Both the position numbers and the translations under genes were made by a program. The notes under the pieces were generated by a model that had not been told where the DNA came from, did not search any database, and worked only from the letters and a program-made list of their open reading frames with translations. This document shows, in pieces, positions 25,765 to 32,585 of a stretch of 44,874 nucleotides of DNA (the first letter of the stretch is position 1; every line of letters begins with the position of its first letter). This DNA comes from Bacillus sp. UNC438CL73TsuS30 (GTDB lineage Bacteria; Bacillota; Bacilli; Bacillales; Cytobacillaceae), in assembly GCF_000482325.1 (NCBI RefSeq), contig NZ_AXVA01000033.1, positions 1 to 44,874 of the forward strand. Direction: 5' to 3'.

Positions 25765-26910
25765 TTAATGGTTGAGTAAGGTTCCTGAATAAATCGCATT
25801 CGTTCTTACCCCAGGCTTTATTTCTCCATTGATCGAAAAAATAGTTTTATTCATTAACACTAAGCCTTCCCCACAAGGTGCATCAAAAGGAACCTTTCCA
25901 ATCGATCTCCACGTATCCTTTTTTGCATTATAGATTAAAACCTCTTTATTCCAATGAAACTCATAAGGGTCCGCATTAAAATATTTCGTTCTAAAAGCGG
26001 CTAATTCTTCGCCCGTTAAGGAGCCTAAGTTTTTAACGGCATTATCATAGATTTCTTTATTAAATCCACCAATGACCATCATTTCATCCTGATTTAATTT
26101 GACGGAATTGGCTCCTAGTAAAGAGATTTCCTTTCCATCCACTTTAACGGAAGAAACTTTTGACCAGGTATTTTTTTCAATATCATATTTATACCCATCT
26201 GTATAAGCAACGGATCCACCACCACTAAAGACATAGAGGTTTCCGTTTAATAGTTGGGCCACACTTTGATTCCTGGCACTTTCCCCTGGGATGGACGCTA
26301 GCTCTTTCGTTTTAGACGTTTTTAAATCATATTCATATACTTTATTACTATCTTTTCCATCTTGCTTGCCAAGTCCAATATACAGCTTTCCACCCTTTTG
26401 AACTGCGATCCCATCACTAATCGTAAATGGCAGGTCGCCCACTTTTTTCACTTTTAATTTCTTCTTTTGATCAACAGTGAGCAGCGTGATATCGTCTGCA
26501 TATTCTTTTTCAGGACTTCCTCCAATATAATAAACGCCTTGATCTGTCGTGATCGAAGTTCCATATCCGATCTCATGATCAAGATTTGTATGTTCGACCA
26601 TCTTTAATTGATGATCTTCATTTTTTAAAACATAGATATCGGAGTAATATTTCTTTGCCCCTCCATTTAAGACAGATTCGTAAGGAAAATTCGCTCCGCC
26701 TCCAACAATTAAATTCTTTTTATACGATCCCGCTAACACTCCTGCTGTACCGATATTCTTGTCAAATCCCTTTTGTGCCTCTAGTTCTCCTCCATATTCC
26801 CATGTGATTCGATCAACAGATTTTGCACTTCCAGAAGCGTTTGCTTTAATCCCAACATAGCTTCCCAAAACCAGCATGGATGTCATTCCTGCTATTAAAA
26901 ATTTTTTCAA
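25765..26910 (-). CDS. nanM: Secreted N-acetylneuraminate mutarotase (NanM-like, Kelch beta-propeller)
   Basis: 381 residues with a signal peptide (MKKFLIAGMTSMLVLGSYVG, ANASG). The body is a Kelch-type beta propeller with repeated strands such as KKNLIVGGGANFP, GVYYIGGSPE, GNLYVFSGGG and DEMMVIGGFNKE. The C-terminal GEIKPGVRTNAIY matches the active-site region of sialic-acid mutarotases, which convert alpha- to beta-Neu5Ac after sialidase release. The start is TTG at 26910, fixed by GAGGAGG 7 bp upstream. It lies 40 bp after the RpiR gene and 153 bp before the sialidase, all on one strand. Extracellular action fits the partner sialidase. Confidence 0.85.
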   Translation of the reverse strand: MKKFLIAGMTSMLVLGSYVGIKANASGSAKSVDRITWEYGGELEAQKGFDKNIGTAGVLAGSYKKNLIVGGGANFPYESVLNGGAKKYYSDIYVLKNEDHQLKMVEHTNLDHEIGYGTSITTDQGVYYIGGSPEKEYADDITLLTVDQKKKLKVKKVGDLPFTISDGIAVQKGGKLYIGLGKQDGKDSNKVYEYDLKTSKTKELASIPGESARNQSVAQLLNGNLYVFSGGGSVAYTDGYKYDIEKNTWSKVSSVKVDGKEISLLGANSVKLNQDEMMVIGGFNKEIYDNAVKNLGSLTGEELAAFRTKYFNADPYEFHWNKEVLIYNAKKDTWRSIGKVPFDAPCGEGLVLMNKTIFSINGEIKPGVRTNAIYSGTLLNH

Positions 26911-26950
26911 GCGATTTCCTCCTCGTATTGTACTCTTCCTTCAAAAAATC

Positions 26951-27799
26951 CTAGTAAAGCTTACTTGATAAGTTTTCAGATATATTTGCGTTCATCGATT
27001 TGGCACTTTCAAATTTTTGCATGGCCAGTCCCGTACAGAGAAGGTCAATCAGATACATTTGAGCGACTTTCGACACTAAGGATCCACTATCTAATGGACT
27101 CTCCTTCGCAGACGACAATAAAACCAAGTCAGCAAACCGTGTTAAGGGAGATTTCACATAACTTGTTAAGGCAATCACCGTCGCGTTATTGCGCTTGGCT
27201 ACTTCCACCGCATCGACAATGTCTTTTGTACTGCCTGTAAGACTAATCGCAATGACAACCGTTTTCTCCGTCATAGACGATGCCCGCATGATTTGAAAAT
27301 GTGAGTCCGTAACAACACTGGCATGTTTTCCAATTCTCATTAAGCGATTCTGCATATCCAATCCGGCGATACCTGAAGCTCCAATACCGAAAATTACGAC
27401 ATCATCGGATTGATGGATCATGTCGATTCCGGCTTGTAAATCTTCCAATCTGACAATTTCAGATGATTCATTGATCGCTTGGATCATCGTATTTCTGATT
27501 TTTCTAATGATGGTTTCATGGCTGTCCTTTTGTGCCGCTAGTAATGTCTCTTGTGCGAATAAAAACTTAAAATCTTGAAACCCTTTAAACCCCAGTTTTC
27601 GAAAAAAACGTAAAACGGTTGCTTCCGCTACCCCGCTCGCCTCTGATAGTTCTGTTAAAGAATGATAGATCACCTGCTGACTATGATTGCGAATGTATTC
27701 ATAGATTTTAGTTTCTGCTTTCGTAAAGGTATGCTTGTTTTGCTCCAATAAAATGGACGGTTTAATCCCCTTCATTTTATCCATCGAATTTGTTGTCAT
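26951..27799 (-). CDS. RpiR/MurR-family transcriptional regulator of the sialidase cluster
   Basis: 282 residues. An N-terminal RpiR helix-turn-helix (about 20-95; LTELSEASGVAEATVLRFFRKLGFKG) precedes a C-terminal SIS sugar-phosphate-binding domain (about 120-260; DDVVIFGIGASGIAG, VVIAISLTGSTKDIVDAVEVA). Such proteins sense sugar phosphates, in sialic-acid operons typically ManNAc-6-P or GlcNAc-6-P. ATG at 27799 with GGAGGT upstream. First gene of the cluster, so probably autoregulatory. Upstream are a promoter overlapping repeated TTGACAATTA motifs and a cre-like site. Confidence 0.9.
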   Translation of the reverse strand: MTTNSMDKMKGIKPSILLEQNKHTFTKAETKIYEYIRNHSQQVIYHSLTELSEASGVAEATVLRFFRKLGFKGFQDFKFLFAQETLLAAQKDSHETIIRKIRNTMIQAINESSEIVRLEDLQAGIDMIHQSDDVVIFGIGASGIAGLDMQNRLMRIGKHASVVTDSHFQIMRASSMTEKTVVIAISLTGSTKDIVDAVEVAKRNNATVIALTSYVKSPLTRFADLVLLSSAKESPLDSGSLVSKVAQMYLIDLLCTGLAMQKFESAKSMNANISENLSSKLY

Positions 27800-27884
27800 C
27801 GTCTCTAACCTCCAAAATTGAAAACAGCCCTACAGTGTGTATAAGACCTTTCTTTAAAGATAACATGGCGGAGCGAAAGGTCCT

Positions 27885-27900
27885 ATGCGAACGCTTCCAA
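27885..27900 (-). promoter_or_regulatory. Catabolite-responsive element (CcpA cre) candidate
   Basis: The minus strand reads TTGGAAGCGTTCGCAT, matching WTGNAANCGNWWNCAW with a single mismatch. It sits between the promoter and the RpiR start, where CcpA would block elongation. Confidence 0.55.
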
Positions 27901-27994
27901 AATCCTTGTCACCGTTTTTCAAAAGTCACCTCACTTCTTCCTTTTTTGTTCACATGATGTTCGTTCGATTATGTTAGGGAAATATTAACACAAT

Positions 27995-28043
27995 TGACAA
28001 TTAGTTGTCTATATATTTTAAATATTGACAATTAACTATCAAA
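27995..28043 (-). promoter_or_regulatory. Promoter and operator-like repeats of the sialidase cluster
   Basis: The minus strand has TTGATA (plus 28038-28043), 16 bp, TAAAAT (plus 28016-28021). TTGACAATTA occurs twice on the plus strand at 27995 and 28026, 31 bp (three helical turns) apart. Each copy lies in an imperfect palindrome (GACAATTAGTTGTC and TTGACAATTAACTATCAA) that overlaps or flanks the promoter, fitting RpiR-dimer binding. Confidence 0.55.
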
Positions 28044-28063
28044 ATTTAAAGAAGTTTAAAAAT

Positions 28064-28100
28064 AAAGAAAGGCAGAGCATTCTGCCTTTCTTCGCTTTTT
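28064..28100 (-). terminator. Terminator of the 28106 gene
   Basis: AGAAAGGCAGA and TCTGCCTTTCT form a stem with a four-base loop; on the minus strand T-rich sequence follows. It lies just after the small gene's stop. Confidence 0.8.
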
Positions 28101-28105
28101 AGCTT

Positions 28106-28276
28106 CTAATTCGATTTTTTAACCCAGACTTGATGATTCTTTCCTTTGTCAGCTTTTATATAGGCTACATTGCTTTTTTCTTGAGTTTTGTATTTCTTAG
28201 TTGTTTGAAGGTATTTTTGACCGTTGTGATTTGGGTTTGCATTATTATTTTTACTGCCGCCACAGGAACATCCCAT
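28106..28276 (-). CDS. Small cysteine-containing basic protein (56 aa), unknown
   Basis: The sequence starts MGCSCGGSKNNN, continues with an Asn-rich stretch and has a lysine-rich C terminus (KADKGKNHQVWVKKSN). I use ATG 28274-28276 because AGGTGG lies 8 bp upstream; upstream codons in the same frame lack a ribosome site. Two cysteines in GCSCGG could bind metal or be lipidated, but no signal sequence precedes them. It has its own terminator. Not recognised. Confidence 0.5.
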   Translation of the reverse strand: MGCSCGGSKNNNANPNHNGQKYLQTTKKYKTQEKSNVAYIKADKGKNHQVWVKKSN

Positions 28277-28312
28277 ACATTCTACCACCTGCCAAGTTAT
28301 TTCAAATTCCAA

Positions 28313-28845
28313 TCTTCTAACCGATAAAGGTCCATAAAATCGCCAGTATCATTGTTGAAAAAAAATACACCAGACGAACCTGAATTTACATTCACATTAT
28401 ATTAAATGCTAAAGGGGCACTTTTTGATAAGGAAAAAATACAAAAAAGCCCAAGTTGGGCTTGTTTTGATTGCGAATACTCTAACAAGTCTATCCGTTAG
28501 GGAAAAATATGGGTCCCCATTACACTCTAGGCTATACAACCCATTAAGGGGAATTTTTATTTAAAAACAGACCAAGAATTAATTCTTTAAAATCAGCCCT
28601 TGTCCATACCCTTTTATAATCTTGTACATATAGTATGATTACCACCAGCGTAAAACCAACATATTCAATATTACCTTCTTTTCATGAAAGAGCGTTTGCC
28701 TTTAAAGGCAGGCGTTCTTTGCATTTTTTAGACAAACGTATATTTTTCGATATCCATAGGATAGTTGTCCAAGCCACTTTTGTTTTATGAAATATGATAC
28801 ATAGTGAAAGTTTTATTTAAGATCTTCTATCAGGTGGTGATAAAT
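28313..28845. other. Intergenic region with two terminator-like hairpins
   Basis: AAGCCCAAGTTGGGCTT followed by GTTTTG lies at 28441-28468. A longer hairpin, with arms AAAGAGCG.TTGCCTTT and AAAGGCA.GCG.TCTTT and then CATTTTTT, lies at 28687-28731. No associated ORF is evident on either strand. They could end an unannotated small RNA. Confidence 0.5.
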
Positions 28846-28965
28846 ATGTGCTTTGGATACGGTGGTTACGGCTATGGCGGTGGTTTTTACGGAGGCAGCA
28901 CATTTGTTTTAATCGTAGTATTATTTATCCTTTTAATTATTGTTGGTACAGCTTTTGTTTATTAA
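28846..28965 (+). CDS. YjcZ-family sporulation peptide (39 aa)
   Basis: A Gly/Tyr-rich start ([20 protein letters not shown]) is followed by one hydrophobic helix ([19 protein letters not shown]). That is the YjcZ family: tiny single-pass membrane proteins made during Bacillus sporulation and often found as several paralogues. ATG at 28846 follows AGGTGGTGAT. Terminator at 28988. Its presence supports a spore-former host. Confidence 0.88.
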   Translation: MCFGYGGYGYGGGFYGGSTFVLIVVLFILLIIVGTAFVY

Positions 28966-28987
28966 CTAATAAAATGGATGGAGTAGG

Positions 28988-29018
28988 AAAAAGGCCCTTT
29001 TTATCGGGGCCTTTTTTT
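28988..29018 (+). terminator. Terminator of the YjcZ-family gene
   Basis: AAAAAGGCCC and GGGGCCTTTTTTT pair around a short AT loop, 23 bp after the stop. Confidence 0.85.
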
Positions 29019-29052
29019 AACCCTTTTATTCGGACTATGGTTTTAAAACCAT

Positions 29053-29190
29053 CACCATTCTTTAAGAATCGACAGCTACCGACGCTTATTTTTTCAATCA
29101 AACGTTTGATTAAAAACTGCACAAAGCCTTTTGGAAAACGAACATCGTCTTGTTTCCGAGGAAATATTTTGTCGATAAATTCCATTAATA
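29053..29190. repeat. Dispersed repeat with AATCAAACGTTTGATT (copy B)
   Basis: It resembles 6571-6680; the palindrome is at 29096-29111. Its first part (CACCATTCTTTAAGAATCG, ACAGCTACCGAC) also matches 39690-39724. The second palindrome of copy A is degraded here (CAAAGCCTTTTGGA). Confidence 0.6.
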
Positions 29191-29261
29191 TAGAGGTTTA
29201 GGGGAAGAAAAATTCAAAAAATATGTCAAAAAATTAGACGAAAACACAAGAAAGTCCATTT

Positions 29262-29309
29262 GTACAATGAAAAAATCAGGTGGAAAATTCGCCTGATTTC
29301 TTCATTGTA
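29262..29309. other. Long hairpin, possible terminator or RNA structure
   Basis: TACAATGAA and TTCATTGTA plus AAATCAGG.G and C.CCTGATTT pair around GAAAATTC. It stands alone, about 100 bp before the terminator of the SRPBCC gene. No ORF is nearby. Confidence 0.5.
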
Positions 29310-29334
29310 TAATTTCCCAACTCTTACTGAATAT

Positions 29335-29373
29335 TAAAAAAGGGAGGCCATCCATTTTTGGATCGCCCCCCTT
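29335..29373 (-). terminator. Terminator of the SRPBCC-family gene
   Basis: On the minus strand GGGGGGCGATCC and GGATGGCCTCCC pair around AAAAAT and are followed by TTTTTT. Confidence 0.8.
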
Positions 29374-29411
29374 TCCGCTAATTATAAAAATTCTAATAAA
29401 TCTCTTTAAAA

Positions 29412-29852
29412 CTATGAAAATACTACAATTTTACGTGCGATTGATTCTGTTAAACGAGATGCTACTTTTGGTACAGCCCATTTAATAATGGGTGATAACA
29501 CAGCACCCGATAATCCACCTGCTTGGACGTTCACCGTACAAGTCATGGTTGTTTTGCCATTAACATCATCTGCAGTAAAGTGACCGCTTCCTGTAAATTT
29601 ATCTGATAAACCTTTTATTTCAAACTTAATATTTGAAGGTTCATTCCATTCGGTAATATCTACCTGTGCTTGTATTGTTTTTTTAAGACTTTTCACATTA
29701 CCTTCAAATGTCCAAATAGATTGCTTGTCATTAATGATTTCATGTTCTTTATAGGCTGGTACTGACGTTGCCCATTTTTCAAGGTCACTGACATAATCCC
29801 AAACTGTATGTACATCTACTGGAATTTCTACTGTATGTGTTCCCGTTGCCAA
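29412..29852 (-). CDS. CoxG/SRPBCC-family (START-like) protein
   Basis: 146 residues of the polyketide-cyclase/START superfamily, subgroup CoxG-like. N-terminal HTVEIPVDVHTVWDYVSDLEKWATSVPAY is the typical first strand and helix pair; a C-terminal helix (LSPIIKWAVPKVASRLTESIARKI) closes the cavity. Such proteins bind hydrophobic ligands; a specific role is not known. I choose TTG at 29852 (product MATGTHT...), 5-6 bp after GGGGATC; a GTG at 29870 would add six residues that overlap this ribosome site. Monocistronic. Confidence 0.8.
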   Translation of the reverse strand: MATGTHTVEIPVDVHTVWDYVSDLEKWATSVPAYKEHEIINDKQSIWTFEGNVKSLKKTIQAQVDITEWNEPSNIKFEIKGLSDKFTGSGHFTADDVNGKTTMTCTVNVQAGGLSGAVLSPIIKWAVPKVASRLTESIARKIVVFS

Positions 29853-29994
29853 TATGATCCCCACTTTCACTACATCTGAATTGCGAATTTACATTCAACA
29901 AAATCATTATTACATAAAAACCATAAATTAACCACGGGGATGGTTTTGTTTCGACAATCGAAAAAAAACACTCCATAACTGGCTGCCATTGTTG

Positions 29995-30000
29995 TATAAT
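29995..30000 (+). promoter_or_regulatory. -10 box of the EamA exporter
   Basis: A perfect TATAAT, 34 bp before the ATG at 30035. A convincing -35 is not seen. It also shows that the earlier in-frame ATG at 29999 cannot be the start. Confidence 0.5.
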
Positions 30001-30034
30001 GTTCGTTAAAGTGATAAAGGAAAGAAGTGGAATT

Positions 30035-30991
30035 ATGCCAAAAGCACAGAAATATAAAATTTATTTGCTTTTAGTTTTTGTGATGGCCGCCTGGGGGTTT
30101 AATGTCATCGCAACAAAAATCCTTGTCACAACCTTCCCTACGTTGACCATTACATCCATAAGAGTTTTTACCGCAGCTATTAGTGTCTTTCTAATCCTAT
30201 CTACGTTTAAAATGGTCAGACTACCGAACAAAAAAGAATTACGCTATATTCTTGCGGCCGGTTTTTTTAATGTCGTATGCCACCATTTCTTTTTATCGAT
30301 GGGATTAGCAAAAACCACCGCCTCTAACGGCGGGCTTATTCTAGGACTTGGACCGTTGCTATCAACCATTGTTGCCTTTTTGTTTTTAAAAAGCAGAGTA
30401 ACGATTCCTAAGATTGTAGGCATCATTTTAGGTTTTTCGGGTGTTGCCTTTATCGTGGCATCAGGAAACGGCGGTTTTTCCCTAAGAGGAATCTCAAATG
30501 GAGATTTGTTCGTCTTTTTATCGATCTTTACTCAAGCGTATAGTTTTGTTCTGATAAAAAAAATTTCCGATACGCTGGATCCGCGCTTGATGACGGGCTA
30601 TATGCTTTTATTTGGAAGCATCGTCTTATTTATTATAAGTTTATTTGCAGAGCCCGGCGGATTAAGGAAAATTCCACATGGTTCCTTGGAGGTCTGGATG
30701 ATTTTCCTCGCTTCCGCGGTCATTGCCACCGCGATTGGACATATGATTTACAACAGTGCGATTGGAAAAGTGGGCGTGACGGAATCGGCGATTTTCATCA
30801 ATTTGAATCCCTTCTTCGCCTTAGTTGGGGCCGTACTGTTCCTTGGTGAAAAAATTTCCTCCCCACAAATCCTTGGGTTTCTCTTTATCTTAATCGGGGT
30901 TTTATTTGGGTCAGGGGCACTGGAAGAATTTGTCCACCAGTATAGACTGAAAAAGATACCTGCACATCGAGGAAACGTCAAAAATCTATAA
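30035..30991 (+). CDS. DMT-superfamily EamA transporter
   Basis: 318 residues with ten membrane helices in two EamA repeats (about 10-140 and 155-290). Signature pieces are VMAAWGFNVIATKIL, SIRVFTAAISV, FLFLKSRVTIPKIVGIILGFSGVA and, in the second half, NLNPFFALVGAVLFLGEKIS. Members export amino acids or other metabolites, or mediate drug efflux; substrate unknown. ATG at 30035 follows GAAGTGG. Basic C-terminal tail. Monocistronic with a strong terminator. Confidence 0.9.
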   Translation: MPKAQKYKIYLLLVFVMAAWGFNVIATKILVTTFPTLTITSIRVFTAAISVFLILSTFKMVRLPNKKELRYILAAGFFNVVCHHFFLSMGLAKTTASNGGLILGLGPLLSTIVAFLFLKSRVTIPKIVGIILGFSGVAFIVASGNGGFSLRGISNGDLFVFLSIFTQAYSFVLIKKISDTLDPRLMTGYMLLFGSIVLFIISLFAEPGGLRKIPHGSLEVWMIFLASAVIATAIGHMIYNSAIGKVGVTESAIFINLNPFFALVGAVLFLGEKISSPQILGFLFILIGVLFGSGALEEFVHQYRLKKIPAHRGNVKNL

Positions 30992-31009
30992 TCCTATGAC
31001 AATAATCTA

Positions 31010-31044
31010 GCGCTTGAAGGCTGAACCCTTCAAGCGCATTTTTG
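31010..31044 (+). terminator. Terminator of the EamA gene
   Basis: GCGCTTGAAGG and CCTTCAAGCGC form an 11-pair stem with a six-base loop, followed by ATTTTTG. Confidence 0.92.
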
Positions 31045-31168
31045 TTTGCAAATCACTTATATCAAAAAAGAGCTGCACCGCCTACCTAATTGCGAGAAGC
31101 TTTGGTATTTGAAGGAAATGACTGGTTAAACTAAAGTAGTTAAAATACACAGAAAGGGGGAAAAGCTT

Positions 31169-31642
31169 TTGCTACGGAAACAGAGGGTCTTTTTCCTATT
31201 TGTCGTCCTTCTTTTCGCCGGCGGTCTTCACACGGACGGCCAACCACCGCCGGACCCGATCCAGATGGGGATGAAAAAAGGATATTATGAAGGACTCCAT
31301 TCAGGGCTTGAAGACCGGCATAATTTTAGGATCTCCCGTGCTTGGCAGCAGATGCCGCCCTCCCAGCTGCGCTTGGACAACAAGAAGGAGGTAGCTCAGT
31401 CCCTCATGAGAATAGGCCTTCTCCGGGAAGTGTACCTCTCCTTTCCCTCTGGCGAAAAATTCGATGACTATTTACATGCCCATCCAGAAATGAATGCGGT
31501 ACAGGCAGCCCAGCGGATACTTGGTCAAAGGTTTGTGAAAGCGTACGAAAAAGGCTTCCAGAAAGGGTATGAGCAATCCCTCACTGCTTCACCCAAAAAG
31601 GCGGCAAACTTCGCGGCCTTATTGAAGGCGAAAAAAAAATAA
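31169..31642 (+). CDS. Small secreted protein, unknown
   Basis: 157 residues starting at TTG 31169 behind AAAGGGGG. A signal peptide (MLRKQRVFFLFVVLLFAGGL) precedes a charged helical body. Two glycine-spaced helices, MGMKKGYYEGLHSGLED and AYEKGFQKGYEQSL, resemble the GxxxGYxxG pattern of Yae1-like repeats and may pack against each other. No enzyme motif is present. Base composition appears more GC-rich than its neighbours, a possible sign of different origin. It ends directly in a hairpin repeat. Confidence 0.65.
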   Translation: MLRKQRVFFLFVVLLFAGGLHTDGQPPPDPIQMGMKKGYYEGLHSGLEDRHNFRISRAWQQMPPSQLRLDNKKEVAQSLMRIGLLREVYLSFPSGEKFDDYLHAHPEMNAVQAAQRILGQRFVKAYEKGFQKGYEQSLTASPKKAANFAALLKAKKK

Positions 31643-31644
31643 AT

Positions 31645-31696
31645 ACCACGGGGACGGCTCTCATGGCTCAAAAAAGCCGCGAGAACCGCCCCCGTA
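31645..31696. repeat. GGGACGGTTCTC hairpin repeat, copy c
   Basis: ACCACGGGGACGGCTCTC and GAGAACCGCCCCCGT flank ATGGCTCAAAAAAGCCGC. It starts 2 bp after the stop of the previous gene and ends 7 bp before the cold-shock promoter. Confidence 0.88.
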
Positions 31697-31703
31697 ATCT
31701 TTC

Positions 31704-31853
31704 TTGCAAATACTTGTGAAAAATGTTAATATATATAAGAATTATTTTTGTTCGGTGTAAAGGATAGTATCAGTAAAACTTTTCGTCTTGATGATCACTG
31801 AGAGCAAGGATAGTAATACAATGTGTGTTTTTACACACTAGGAGGCAACAAAA
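31704..31853 (+). promoter_or_regulatory. Promoter and long 5' UTR of the cold-shock gene
   Basis: TTGCAA (31704-31709), 17 bp, TAATAT (31727-31732) with an extended TG. The leader is about 115 nt. Just before the ribosome site a hairpin, GTGTGTTTTTACACAC, ends against CTAGGAGG. Long structured leaders are typical of csp mRNAs, which refold at low temperature; control of this one is inferred. Confidence 0.65.
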
Positions 31854-32054
31854 ATGGAAAATGGTAAAGTAAAATGGTTTAACAGCGAAAAAGGCTTCGG
31901 ATTCATCGAACGTGAAGGTGGAGAAGACGTATTCGTTCACTTCTCAGCGATTCAAGGCGAAGGTTTCAAAACTTTAGAAGAAGGTCAAGCTGTGACTTTC
32001 GATGTTGAGCAAGGTCAACGTGGCGCTCAAGCAGCTAACGTGCGTAAAGCTTAA
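31854..32054 (+). CDS. Cold-shock protein (CspA/CspB family)
   Basis: 66 residues, a complete cold-shock domain. RNA-binding motifs are KGFGFIE (RNP1) and VFVHFSAI (RNP2), preceded by [10 protein letters not shown]. It is an RNA chaperone and antiterminator in the cytoplasm. ATG follows AGGAGG. The C terminus ([14 protein letters not shown]) is slightly unlike B. subtilis CspB/C/D, so I give no letter. Monocistronic with its own promoter and terminator. Confidence 0.97.
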   Translation: MENGKVKWFNSEKGFGFIEREGGEDVFVHFSAIQGEGFKTLEEGQAVTFDVEQGQRGAQAANVRKA

Positions 32055-32071
32055 TAATAAACCTAAACCTA

Positions 32072-32100
32072 AGCAGGCTCTTTATAGAGTCTGTTTTTTT
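32072..32100 (+). terminator. Terminator of the cold-shock gene
   Basis: AGCAGGCTCT and AGAGTCTGTT pair around a TTAT loop, followed by TTTTTTT. Confidence 0.85.
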
Positions 32101-32289
32101 ATTTATCTTAAACGCAAAGAAACCCCACTCACGAATGAGTAGGGTCCATGTAAACAGTAAATCAAATGGTAAACAAAGTGTATCACATAATCACCAATTA
32201 TCCTAATTAACTTTGAATAAACATTTAAAAGTACTTTTGTAGAGAGTGGATAAAATGGCATAAAGTCCAAGCGTTTTATATGTATGTAC

Positions 32290-32525
32290 CTACGGCTCTA
32301 CTAATTTTGCACGCCCTTCCATTTGGGGGGCAATCTTTTTTCCTGCAGCTGTTAATTGTTTAATAAATCAATAAAAGTTTCCGTATCTTCCTTATAAGGT
32401 GTTAGTAATTTCCCTTGTTTAAATGCAGAAAATCCATCTCCGCCTGTTGCCAAAAATTCATTTAATGTAACTGTGTAGATCCCGTCCATATCCATTTTGG
32501 TTCCATCAGATAAATACATATCTTT
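32290..32525 (-). pseudogene. C-terminal remnant of a 5'-nucleotidase/2',3'-cyclic phosphodiesterase, frameshifted
   Basis: The minus strand encodes GIYTVTLNEFLATGGDGFSAF...TPYKEDTETFIDLLNN, the end of the 5'-nucleotidase C-terminal domain (UshA/YfkN type). A one-base deletion then gives a stop at 32352. In the next frame homology continues as LTAAGKKIAPQMEGRAKLVE to a TAG at 32290-32292, matching the usual ..AAGK..QMEGR.. ending. The 5' part is missing and replaced by a hairpin repeat at 32530. This is a dead gene fragment. Confidence 0.75.
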
Positions 32526-32529
32526 AAAT

Positions 32530-32585
32530 ACCACGGGGACGGTTCTCATTGGCCTAAAAAAGCTGCGAGAACTGTCCCCATGGTC
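32530..32585. repeat. GGGACGGTTCTC hairpin repeat, copy d
   Basis: ACCACGGGGACGGTTCTC and GAGAACTGTCCCCATGGT enclose ATTGGCCTAAAAAAGCTGC. It lies between the antiporter stop (32586) and the nucleotidase remnant, at exactly the point where the remnant loses homology. Confidence 0.88.
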
